6,133 bases of DNA from an uncultured Oscillospiraceae bacterium (GTDB lineage Bacteria > Bacillota_A > Clostridia > Oscillospirales > Oscillospiraceae). Below are positions 1 through 5,924 of the stretch, one piece after another. The translations under genes and the position numbers were made by a program. The notes beneath the pieces were generated by a model. It saw only the letters and a list, made by a program, of their open reading frames with translations. It ran no database searches and was not told the DNA's origin. The stretch is from assembly GCA_900770015.1 (NCBI GenBank), contig CAAGIU010000506.1, positions 1 to 6,133 of the forward strand. The letters run 5' to 3'. Each line of letters opens with the position of its first letter. Within the stretch, counting starts at the first letter, position 1.

Positions 1-1
1 C

Positions 2-1162
2 AACAGCTATACCCCTGCCGGAGGTGAATACTGGGAGAGTGCGCCTGAATACTGGGCATACAGCGTGCAGAATCAGGAAATGGTGGACAAACTGGACGAG
101 ATTTGCGGGAAATATGGTCTTAAGGTAATCGGGAAGCCATGGCATGAACATATTGACTGCAATCCATTTCTTACACTCCTTGGCATTGACAACCTGCTGA
201 AACCCAATGCCGATGCAGCACTTTCCATTCCCGCAGGACGCTTTTTCCCCGGCGGTTCCTTTACAATTTACGGAACGCTGAAGCTTGCGGATACGGATAA
301 CCTGTTTACATATCATTGCGTTAAAAAGGATGTGCTCTATGATGTATTTGGATATGTTAATGCGGATTCCGCGACAGAAAGAAACTACACAACCACGGAC
401 GGAGTGAACCTTCTCCTGTTGGAATCGGATCAAAGTGGAATGATTTTGGCGGACAGGGATAATTGCTTTGTTGCTCTTAGCGTTGACCTGCCAGGGGATG
501 CTGCATTGGAACAAATTGCGGAATGCTTTGACTTTACCATCCGCACCAATCCGCCGGATGCTGCTACCGCCGATGCCCGGGAGCAGGCCTCCCTGGAAGA
601 AATGAACAGCAGGCAGGGTGACCCCAATAAGTTTCGGCGTTCCACCTATGGAGAATACGTTGCGGATTTGATTCAAAGCGATGCAATGTGGCGTTCGATT
701 GACCCCGAATACACACCACCTTCCAAGGCGTATGCTTTCTATGATGTGGATGGAAACGGAACAGAGGAACTGCTCATTTTCTACAACGGTTACATTGGCA
801 GTATCGTCGGTATGAAAAATGGAATCACCGACGACGGAAAATCCTACCACATGTATTTGTGTGAAGACAATGTTCTGGTTGATTTTGATTCTGAACCCAA
901 TGGCCTCGGAGAATGCCGGTATCACATCTTCCGATTTGCCAACGATGGCGACCCGGTTTTCTCGAATCCGAAGGAACGAAGCATTGTCCGGCTGAAGAAA
1001 TGCGCAGATGGCACCTGGTGGCGAACCTCCTCCACAGAGCATTATGCCGAATATGATACAGAGATTTCCGAGGCAGAAGCTATGGAAATTCTGAACTCCT
1101 ATAAGTCGGTGGGTCTCGAGACGCGGCCTTTGACGGAATTCGAGGAACCTGACTTCCGCTGA
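2..1162 (+). CDS. Uncharacterised, probably exported protein with DxDGNGxEE motif (5' end missing)
   Basis: The reading frame is open from position 2, with no stop before TGA at 1160-1162 (a second in-frame stop, TAA, follows). At least 386 residues are present. The GTG at 65 lacks a convincing ribosome binding site and the upstream codons read sensibly (two EYW triplets, 'GGEYWESAPEYW'), so the true start most likely lies left of the window, where a signal peptide may be hidden. I do not recognise the family. Counting from the GTG, residues 1-160 form a mixed alpha/beta domain with 'LLLLESDQSGMILADRDNCFVAL'-like strands. Residues 165-190 are an Ala/Asp/Glu-rich linker. Residues 195-365 form a second domain containing DVDGNGTEELLI (227-238). 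That motif resembles the calcium loops of VCBS/FG-GAP or EF-hand-like repeats and is common in clostridial secreted proteins and lipoproteins. Export is inferred from this resemblance only. A perfect inverted repeat begins 24 bp after the stop. Confidence 0.75.
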   Translation, partial: NSYTPAGGEYWESAPEYWAYSVQNQEMVDKLDEICGKYGLKVIGKPWHEHIDCNPFLTLLGIDNLLKPNADAALSIPAGRFFPGGSFTIYGTLKLADTDNLFTYHCVKKDVLYDVFGYVNADSATERNYTTTDGVNLLLLESDQSGMILADRDNCFVALSVDLPGDAALEQIAECFDFTIRTNPPDAATADAREQASLEEMNSRQGDPNKFRRSTYGEYVADLIQSDAMWRSIDPEYTPPSKAYAFYDVDGNGTEELLIFYNGYIGSIVGMKNGITDDGKSYHMYLCEDNVLVDFDSEPNGLGECRYHIFRFANDGDPVFSNPKERSIVRLKKCADGTWWRTSSTEHYAEYDTEISEAEAMEILNSYKSVGLETRPLTEFEEPDFR

Positions 1163-1184
1163 TAAATCCATATTCGCGCAAACC

Positions 1185-1228
1185 ACAGAGCCTGCATCTA
1201 CCGGAAATTCGGAAGATGCAGGCTCTTG
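1185..1228 (+). terminator. Hairpin after the left-edge gene, possible terminator
   Basis: AGAGCCTGCATCT at 1187-1199 pairs perfectly with AGATGCAGGCTCT at 1214-1226. A further CCG/CGG pairing is possible inside the 14-nt loop, and AC/GT can pair at the base past a one-base bulge. The stem is strong and sits just beyond the stop codon of the plus-strand gene. However, the downstream sequence (TGTCCTCAGCTTCTTT) is only loosely U-rich, so termination efficiency is uncertain. Confidence 0.5.
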
Positions 1229-1289
1229 TCCTCAGCTTCTTTCCGGATTTTGTTTTCACTTTCTTGAAATGTTTCTCCGGGTTTCATGC

Positions 1290-1336
1290 AAAAAATAAGC
1301 GATACTCAGTCGAATATGACCAAGTATCGCCTATTT
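1290..1336 (-). terminator. Rho-independent terminator of the Cys-repeat lipoprotein gene
   Basis: Read on the minus strand, AAATAGGCGATACT (1336-1323) pairs with AGTATCGCTTATTT (1306-1293) over 14 bp with one G-U wobble. The 16-nt loop can itself form a GTC/GAC mini-stem. The stem runs directly into a run of Ts on the minus strand (the A-run at 1290-1295). It begins about 20 bp after the TGA at 1358-1356. Position, stem and T-run are those of a classic intrinsic terminator. Confidence 0.88.
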
Positions 1337-1355
1337 CTGGAATCACTGGATCGCG

Positions 1356-3650
1356 TCAGGCGCAGTCATCCATTTCGGGGGCAGCCTTTTCTGCGGTATC
1401 CGTTTCGGGGTTCTGCTCTTCCGGTGCATCCTCCGCAGAAGCTTCTTCCTCTGAAACGCTATCCTCGGGAACACTTTCTTCGGGCGTGGTTTCCTCCGTG
1501 GGCTCAGGCAGCTCTACATTCTCGATAACCTGGATGGCTCTGCCGCAGGTCTTGCAGGGAATGATCTCACGCCAGATGTTGCCCTCCAGATGGACATAGA
1601 TGGGTTCATCAGGTTCATGGTCGAACAGCTCGGTATAAACCAGCTCGCCGCAGACCTGGCAGTAGTATCTGCCGATGCAGCAGTAGTCATGATCCTTATT
1701 CTCCTCGAAGTCGTCCGGCAGAATCTCCTTGACAACCTTTCCGGGGGTATGGGGCGCCCGGATCACGGTCTGTGCTTTCAGGACTTCACCGCAGACAGAA
1801 CAGACCTCGCCGTCGGTGAGGCCGTCCTCACAGCCGGAGGCGGGATATCCGCAGACAACCTCGCTCTTGTGACCGGGGGCATGGATGCGATTGCTGTCAA
1901 GCAGGATGGCATCGCAGTCCAGGCAGACCAGCTTCACCGTCCAGCCGTCAACGGTGCAGGTGGGTTCCGTGGCGGAATAGACGCCCACGCGGTGATCCTT
2001 CATAGCGATGGGCTCCACACCCTCCAGCACCTTGCCGCAATCCGCACAGACGATGCCTTCGGTGCTGCCCTCTGCGGTGCAGGTAGAATCCGCCATGGCC
2101 ACAGCCACGCCGGTGTGTGCTGTCATGGGAATGGTTTCCTGCTTGACAAGCCACTTCTGGCAGACGGAGCAGCGCTGGCCTTCTGTCTTGCCGGGTCTTG
2201 TGCAGGTGGCTTCCCGTCCGGAGACGGTCATCGCCGCATGGCCCAGAGCTGGGATCACCTCGGATTCCTTCAGGACCGTACCGCAGAGCTTACAGGTTTC
2301 CGTTTCCGTGTAGCCGTCCTTCTCGCAGGTGGCTGCCTTGCCGGGAGTCACTTCGATTTCGGGCTCATGCTTGGGGATAACGGTTTGCTTCTGAATCCAC
2401 TGATAGCAGCGGGAGCAGCGCTCACCGTCCGTCAGGCCGGTTCTCACGCAGTCGGGTTCCCGACCGGCAATGGTGACCAGTTCATGGCCCAGAGCAGGTA
2501 CGATCTCCTGCGCCTTCAGGATCTCGCCGCAGACTGCACAGCGCGTTCCCGAGGTCAGGCCGTCCTTTTCGCATCTGGCCGCCACGCCGGGAATAACTGC
2601 CTCGGTATGGCCCAGAGCGGCTACAGCCTCCTGCTCCCGGAGCGTCTGTCCGCAGACTGCGCACCGGACTCCTGCGGTCAGGCCGTCATGGGTGCAGTCG
2701 GACTCCACAGCGGGAATTTCTTCCTCGGTGTGCCCCAGTGCGGGGATGGGTTCCTCCCGGACATCGCCGCAGATGGTGCACTCCAGCTTCAGGATACCGT
2801 CCTCAGTGCAGGTGGCCTCCTTGATAACGGTTTGCTGATCGTCATGCTCTTTTTCCGTCAGAACCCGCAGCTCCCGGTCGGAAATGGACAGCTTTCTGCC
2901 CAGATTCGCAAATTCGGTCAGCTTCTCCAGAATGGCTTCAGGAAGGCTCTGATAGTTGATGGGATGAATATTCTGTGCCGCAGCTTCGGCATCGGTATTC
3001 TCCTCTGCCTGTGCCGCTTCGGCCTGCACAAAGTAAGCGCTCTTGCCCTCGGGCTTTCCGGTGGTGGCAGCCTCACCGGCCTTCAGGGTCACAGACTCAC
3101 CGGTTTCGGGAATGGTGACGGTGGCTTCGCCTTCAAACACTTCCGTCTGCGCATACTCCACGCCGTCATATTCCGTAACATTCACCCGGAACAGGCCGCT
3201 GTCTACGCTTGTGGTGCTGCCGCTGGACTGAACCTGGCAGGGTTCGCCGTCGGTCACATCGCAGATCACGCTTCCTGCGTCCAGAAGGATGGTATTGGCC
3301 TCGTCCGCAAAGCGGCGGACGGCGGCATTCTCCTGGGCATAGATTTTCGCATTCTCACCGGTAAAAGCAACCAGTCCGGTCTCGGCATCGATCTGCGCCG
3401 GTTCCGGTTCAGCAGGAGCTGTGGTCTGCTCGGTGGGGGCAGCAGTTTCCTCGGTGGGGGCTTCGGTAGGTACAGTGGTTTCCTCAGCAGTCGCCTCGGT
3501 GGTTTCTTCGGTGGCCGTCTCGGTGGTTTCCTGGGTCGTCACCACCACCTCAGCAACAGGCTCAGGCGTTTCTTCTTTTCCACAGCTGCAGAGGCAAACA
3601 AGCAGCGCCGCAATCAGGAGCAGCGAAATCATTCTTCCGTACTGTTTCAT
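1356..3650 (-). CDS. Surface lipoprotein with FecR-like domain and Cys3-His repeats
   Basis: This 764-residue protein begins with ATG at 3650, preceded by AAAGGGG six bases upstream. Residues 1-23 are a lipoprotein signal peptide (charged start, hydrophobic core, lipobox L-C-S-C), so lipidation and cleavage at Cys23 are expected and would anchor it outside the membrane. Residues 25-88 are a Thr/Glu/Pro/Ala-rich stalk. Residues ~95-205 look like a FecR-type beta domain, ending in 'FEGEATVTI...GESVTLKAGE'. Residues 206-278 are an Ala/Glu-rich, probably helical linker. Residues 279-643 hold nine repeats of about 41 residues with the pattern C..DG......C-x2-C...(P)ALGH. Degenerate units follow at ~657-678 and 699-702. 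Residues ~714-764 are a Glu/Asp/Pro-rich tail. Such repeats occur in clostridial cell-surface proteins; their function is not established. Three Cys and one His per unit would suit a zinc site, but disulphides are also possible. It appears monocistronic, with its own promoter and terminator. Confidence 0.93.
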   Translation of the reverse strand: MKQYGRMISLLLIAALLVCLCSCGKEETPEPVAEVVVTTQETTETATEETTEATAEETTVPTEAPTEETAAPTEQTTAPAEPEPAQIDAETGLVAFTGENAKIYAQENAAVRRFADEANTILLDAGSVICDVTDGEPCQVQSSGSTTSVDSGLFRVNVTEYDGVEYAQTEVFEGEATVTIPETGESVTLKAGEAATTGKPEGKSAYFVQAEAAQAEENTDAEAAAQNIHPINYQSLPEAILEKLTEFANLGRKLSISDRELRVLTEKEHDDQQTVIKEATCTEDGILKLECTICGDVREEPIPALGHTEEEIPAVESDCTHDGLTAGVRCAVCGQTLREQEAVAALGHTEAVIPGVAARCEKDGLTSGTRCAVCGEILKAQEIVPALGHELVTIAGREPDCVRTGLTDGERCSRCYQWIQKQTVIPKHEPEIEVTPGKAATCEKDGYTETETCKLCGTVLKESEVIPALGHAAMTVSGREATCTRPGKTEGQRCSVCQKWLVKQETIPMTAHTGVAVAMADSTCTAEGSTEGIVCADCGKVLEGVEPIAMKDHRVGVYSATEPTCTVDGWTVKLVCLDCDAILLDSNRIHAPGHKSEVVCGYPASGCEDGLTDGEVCSVCGEVLKAQTVIRAPHTPGKVVKEILPDDFEENKDHDYCCIGRYYCQVCGELVYTELFDHEPDEPIYVHLEGNIWREIIPCKTCGRAIQVIENVELPEPTEETTPEESVPEDSVSEEEASAEDAPEEQNPETDTAEKAAPEMDDCA
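1722..2816 (-). repeat. Tandem ~123-bp coding repeats (nine 41-residue units)
   Basis: The DNA encodes nine consecutive Cys-rich units. The first Cys of each falls at residues 281, 319, 360, 401, 442, 483, 524, 565 and 607, which is 41 residues apart except for the first (38) and last (42) intervals. The nucleotide sequence keeps the period in places: ATGGCCCAGAGC on the plus strand starts at 2238, 2484 and 2607, intervals of exactly 2x123 and 123 bp. Most units have otherwise diverged, so the expansion is not very recent. Confidence 0.85.
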
Positions 3651-3656
3651 GTTTTT

Positions 3657-3663
3657 CCCCTTT
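3657..3663 (-). promoter_or_regulatory. Ribosome binding site of the lipoprotein gene
   Basis: AAAGGGG on the minus strand lies six bases before the ATG at 3650. It fixes this start over the internal Met7, which would shorten the signal peptide. Confidence 0.75.
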
Positions 3664-3672
3664 CAGGATGCC

Positions 3673-3713
3673 AGTAATAACAAGCCGGAGTGAATCATCC
3701 GGATTGTAATACT
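3673..3713 (-). promoter_or_regulatory. Imperfect stem-loop in the lipoprotein mRNA leader
   Basis: In the minus-strand transcript, CCGGA pairs with TCCGG around an 8-nt loop. The stem continues past one mismatch with ACAA/TTGT and, beyond a small internal loop, AGTA/TACT. It occupies much of the predicted ~80-nt leader and ends about ten bases before the ribosome binding site. It could stabilise the message or affect translation. It lacks a following U-run, so it is not an intrinsic terminator. Confidence 0.5.
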
Positions 3714-3736
3714 CCCCAGTTTTATACTTCCTGTAA

Positions 3737-3765
3737 ATTATACCATGTTTTGCAGCAGCATTCAA
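3737..3765 (-). promoter_or_regulatory. Sigma-70/SigA-type promoter of the lipoprotein gene
   Basis: On the minus strand, TTGAAT (3765-3760) and a perfect TATAAT (3742-3737) are separated by exactly 17 bp. The -10 box is preceded by TGG, giving an extended -10 (TGnTATAAT). Transcription should start near 3730, leaving a leader of about 80 nt. Confidence 0.85.
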
Positions 3766-3924
3766 GCATGATTCCTAAAATTTTCTCTCATAATTTGGCA
3801 AAAATCAGCATATTCACAATGTCATTTTCCCCATTCGAGGAAACCCTGCAAAAATTACAGCCGATGGTCTGTCATTGCGCTTCCGAACCTCACAAGGCAG
3901 ACATTTCTCATTCAGCAACTCGAT

Positions 3925-3949
3925 ATCTATAAAACGAACACATATAGAT
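3925..3949. promoter_or_regulatory. 7-bp dyad upstream of the operon promoter, possible operator
   Basis: ATCTATA (3925-3931) and TATAGAT (3943-3949) are perfect inverted repeats 18 bp apart centre to centre. They end 12 bp before the -35 box at 3962. The spacing suits a dimeric DNA-binding protein, but the arms are short and AT-rich, so chance is a real alternative. Confidence 0.25.
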
Positions 3950-3961
3950 GCAAAACGAGCC

Positions 3962-3990
3962 TTTACGCTGCCAGGAAAACTCTGTAAAAT
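3962..3990 (+). promoter_or_regulatory. Sigma-70/SigA-type promoter of the membrane-protein/flavodoxin operon
   Basis: TTTACG (3962-3967, 4 of 6 to consensus) and TAAAAT (3985-3990, 5 of 6) are separated by 17 bp. Transcription would start near 3997, about 40 nt before the ATG at 4037. This supports 4037 over the start at 3875, which lies upstream of the promoter. Confidence 0.6.
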
Positions 3991-4036
3991 GATGAATACA
4001 ACCACGACTCTTTCACACAGAAAAAAGGATTTATCT

Positions 4037-4585
4037 ATGGATACATCGATTATTCAAAACGGGAAATCCCAGGTTGACCGGCTGTGTTACCTGTTCCTTA
4101 TTTTCCTCATGGGCTGCCTTGTCGGCTGGCTCTATGAGGAAGTATTCTACTGGATCACTGAGGGGATGCTTCGGAATCGGGGTGTTCTGTACGGCCCCTG
4201 GCTGCCCATCTATGGAGCCGGCGCCCTGGGGATCTACGCCATGAAGCCGCTGAAGAAGAGTCCGTTTCTCCTGTTTCTCTTCTGTGCCATTGTGACCGGG
4301 GTCGTAGAATATGTCACCGGCTATGCTGCAATCCGTTTTTTCGGACTGCGCCTTTGGGACTACCGGGAACTTCTGTGGAATCTGGATGGGATCATCTGCC
4401 TGCGCAGTGTAATCAGCTTTGCGGTGATGGGGCTGGTATTCCACTACCTTCTGGAACCGGAAGCAGAGCGGATCGCAAAGAAAGCAAGCAAGAAAACCCT
4501 TCATGCCATTTGTCTGGCGCTGCTGGTTCTGTTCCTGACGGACTGCATTTTCAGTTTCCTGTTCCGCACACCGATCACCTACTGA
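4037..4585 (+). CDS. CmpB-like membrane protein (putative ABC-transporter type IV, PF06541 family)
   Basis: The 182-residue start at ATG 4037 is chosen because AAGGA lies seven bases upstream; the same frame extends left to 3875 without a ribosome binding site. The family is recognisable from several conserved stretches. These are GWLYEE (30-35) in the first helix, NRG-x2-YGPW-x-P-IYG (47-60), E91-Y-x-T-G, LWDY (106-109) and G118-I-I-CLRS. Hydrophobic helices lie at about 17-38, 58-70, 75-95, 122-140 and 155-176, so it is an integral membrane protein. Pfam names the family as a putative ABC-transporter type IV, but no transported substrate is known to me and no ATPase gene is adjacent. The usual 'GRICL' reads GIICL here. 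The next gene starts 27 bp after its TGA and has its own strong ribosome binding site, so the two are probably co-transcribed. Confidence 0.9.
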   Translation: MDTSIIQNGKSQVDRLCYLFLIFLMGCLVGWLYEEVFYWITEGMLRNRGVLYGPWLPIYGAGALGIYAMKPLKKSPFLLFLFCAIVTGVVEYVTGYAAIRFFGLRLWDYRELLWNLDGIICLRSVISFAVMGLVFHYLLEPEAERIAKKASKKTLHAICLALLVLFLTDCIFSFLFRTPITY

Positions 4586-4598
4586 TCATTACAATATT

Positions 4599-4605
4599 GA
4601 GGAGG
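4599..4605 (+). promoter_or_regulatory. Strong ribosome binding site of the flavodoxin-fusion gene
   Basis: GAGGAGG lies seven bases before the ATG at 4613, in the 27-bp gap after the upstream stop codon. It fixes the start of the second gene of the operon. Confidence 0.85.
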
Positions 4606-4612
4606 ATTTCCT

Positions 4613-5530
4613 ATGAAAACAAAGAAAACAAGATCCCAGGTTGCCATTGGCTGGCTGCTGTTCTGGACATTGTTCATTGGCCTCGGCGCGGTGGCCGGGG
4701 CAAGCGGGATGCTGCTGGACCCCAGCGGAAAGGCCATGGGAATGGACGCCATGCTGCCGTTTTTCCGGGTGCTGCCCCTGGCGGATATCCTGTTTCAAAA
4801 CTATGTTTTCTCCGGCATTGCCCTTCTGATTGTAAACGGGCTGACCAATCTTACTGCAGCCGTGCTCCTTCTTGGGAAAAAGAAGATCGGCGTGATCCTG
4901 GGCGGCGTATTCGGCATTACGCTGATGCTGTGGATCTGCATCCAGTTTGTGATCTTTCCGCCCAATTTCATGTCCACCATCTACTTCCTATTCGGCTTCT
5001 GCCAGGCAATTACCGGATACATGGCATGGGTCTTTTGCAAGCAGGAATCATTCCGCGTTGATATTTCGGATTACCCCAACATCGGAAAAGACAGCAAACG
5101 CCTGGTGGTGTATTTCTCCAGAATGGGCTATGTGAAGAAGCAGGCCTATGCCGCCGCAAACCAAACCGGCGCGGACATTCTTGAGATCAAGGCCGCCGAA
5201 CCCACGGAAGGAACCCTGGGCTTCTGGTGGTGCGGACGATTCGCCATGCACCGCTGGTCCATGCCCATTGAGCCTTTGGAACTCGATCTGACAAAATACG
5301 ACCATGTGACCATCTGCACCCCCATCTGGGTATTTTCCCTTGCATCTCCCGTACGGGAATTCTGCATCCAGGCCGCCGGAAACATCAAAGAGGCAGACTA
5401 CCTTCTGGTACATCACACGAAAGGCACCTACAAAACCGTCGCAGAAGAGATGGACCGGCTTCTGGGCATTACACACACGAAAAGCACCAGTATACAGTGC
5501 AAAATGGGTATTTTTCAAAACTGTGAATAA
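4613..5530 (+). CDS. Membrane protein fused to a flavodoxin-like domain
   Basis: This 305-residue protein has two parts. Residues 1-145 form a membrane domain with four likely helices at ~10-30, 62-87, 92-116 and 120-142, with charged KKK at 89-91 between the middle two. Residues ~162-305 are flavodoxin-like. They begin with KRLVVYFSRMGYVKKQAY, the first beta strand and phosphate-binding loop of an FMN fold. Further on come DHVTICTPIWVFSLASPV (230-247), where the PIW segment fits the loop that stacks on the flavin, and ADYLLVHHTKGTY (261-273). The phosphate loop reads S-R-M-G-Y-V rather than the classical T-x-T-G-x-T, so FMN binding is likely but not certain. By analogy with flavodoxin-fold proteins, a membrane-tethered electron-transfer or NAD(P)H-dependent reductase role is possible. 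The substrate is unknown. It is the second gene of the operon with the CmpB-like protein, and a hairpin follows its TAA. Confidence 0.88.
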   Translation: MKTKKTRSQVAIGWLLFWTLFIGLGAVAGASGMLLDPSGKAMGMDAMLPFFRVLPLADILFQNYVFSGIALLIVNGLTNLTAAVLLLGKKKIGVILGGVFGITLMLWICIQFVIFPPNFMSTIYFLFGFCQAITGYMAWVFCKQESFRVDISDYPNIGKDSKRLVVYFSRMGYVKKQAYAAANQTGADILEIKAAEPTEGTLGFWWCGRFAMHRWSMPIEPLELDLTKYDHVTICTPIWVFSLASPVREFCIQAAGNIKEADYLLVHHTKGTYKTVAEEMDRLLGITHTKSTSIQCKMGIFQNCE

Positions 5531-5538
5531 GAAAGCAT

Positions 5539-5573
5539 AACTGCACCTTCTCTTCCTTCGAGGGGATGCAGTT
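5539..5573 (+). terminator. Probable terminator of the membrane-protein/flavodoxin operon
   Basis: AACTGCA (5539-5545) pairs with TGCAGTT (5567-5573). Inside, CCTTC can pair with GAGGG with a wobble. The hairpin starts nine bases after the stop codon. The tail (TGTTGACTT) is only partly U-rich, so this is a moderate call. Confidence 0.5.
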
Positions 5574-5596
5574 TGTTGACTTATAGTATAAATCTC

Positions 5597-5787
5597 CGGA
5601 ATGGGAAGTGAAATATCCTTCGGATGTGAAATAATAACCTTCGGTCATTGTGAAATCTGATGCTGGCGCATCAAGTGAAATGAAATAAATCCCCTGACGC
5701 CCGCAGGCATTTCACATGGCGTAGCCATATTTCACGCGCGGAGCGCATTTCACAAATCCCGCAAGGGATTTATTTCGTTGAAAAAAG
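5597..5787. repeat. Hairpin-array element, copy A
   Basis: This 191-bp non-coding element consists of small hairpins separated by identical 7-bp boxes. GTGAAAT occurs at 5608, 5626, 5650 and 5675; its reverse complement ATTTCAC occurs at 5709, 5729 and 5747. The hairpins are ATCC/GGAT (5615-5625), AATAACC/GGTCATT with one mismatch (5633-5649), TGATGC/GCATCA (5658-5673), GCC/GGC (5699-5708), ATGGC/GCCAT (5716-5728), GCGC/GCGC (5736-5746) and AAATCCC-GCAA-GGGATTT (5754-5771). GAAATAAATCCC (5682-5693) can also pair over a distance with GGGATTTATTTC (5765-5776). The whole is a nested inverted-repeat structure like a REP/MITE-type element or a structured RNA. I cannot name a described family. The right boundary is set only by where copy B meets the window edge. 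Confidence 0.88.
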
Positions 5788-5902
5788 TGGCCAAAAGGTG
5801 TATAGCTGGGGCGAAACAACCAAAAGTAGCTTCTGTTTCATCAACAAGCGTTGAGCCAACATCAAAGAAAATCCATTTTGTATCCAACCAAATCCCCCCC
5901 AT
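5750..5902 (-). pseudogene. Remnant of the N-terminus of a HAD-family hydrolase
   Basis: The minus strand between the two repeat copies encodes DTKWIFFDVGSTLVDETEA (about 5884-5828). This is the first strand and motif I region of a HAD-superfamily hydrolase, in which the D of DVGST is the expected catalytic nucleophile. Translation could begin at ATG 5902 or, more family-like, at TTG 5887 (MDTKWIFF...). After ETEA the frame continues into unrelated sequence, enters copy A and stops at 5750. No cap domain or motifs II-IV are present, so the product cannot be a working hydrolase. The rest of the gene is not found between copy A and the operon to its left. A longer open frame reaching 6040 is only translation through copy B. 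Confidence 0.6.
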
Positions 5903-5924
5903 CAAATTCCTGTTTTTCGAAATG

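Larger units (their letters stand above)
3651..4036. other. Divergent intergenic region between the lipoprotein and the membrane-protein operon
   Basis: This 386-bp AT-rich stretch separates two divergently transcribed units. It contains the leftward promoter and leader hairpin, the rightward promoter, and a small dyad. Short open frames cross it on both strands, but none has a ribosome binding site or a convincing protein sequence. Between 3766 and 3920 I see no further structure. Confidence 0.7.

Noticed and set aside
1216..1599. Ser-rich open frame on the plus strand
   Set aside because: It begins inside the terminator hairpin, crosses the second terminator and mirrors the Glu-rich tail of the lipoprotein (GAA/GAG antisense gives Ser/Leu/Phe-rich translation).
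1590..3677. A 695-residue open frame on the plus strand opposite the lipoprotein gene
   Set aside because: Its product is a Gly/Leu/Ala-rich sequence with no signal, domain or convincing RBS. The minus-strand gene has a lipobox, ordered repeats, a promoter, an RBS and a terminator. The long antisense frame is a by-product of GC-rich codon usage in repetitive DNA.
3814..4005. 63-residue minus-strand frame in the divergent intergenic region
   Set aside because: No RBS or recognisable sequence, and it overlaps the rightward promoter.
3875..4036. N-terminal extension of the CmpB-like protein
   Set aside because: The extension lies across the likely promoter and has no RBS or family similarity. 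ATG 4037 has AAGGA at good spacing and begins just before the first conserved helix.
4354..5061. 235-residue frame overlapping both operon genes
   Set aside because: It is an out-of-frame reading of two well-supported membrane proteins, rich in Arg/Gly/Pro, with no hydrophobic segments or family motifs.
5048..5518. 156-residue minus-strand frame opposite the flavodoxin domain
   Set aside because: Antisense shadow of a clear flavodoxin-like coding sequence, without its own RBS or motifs.
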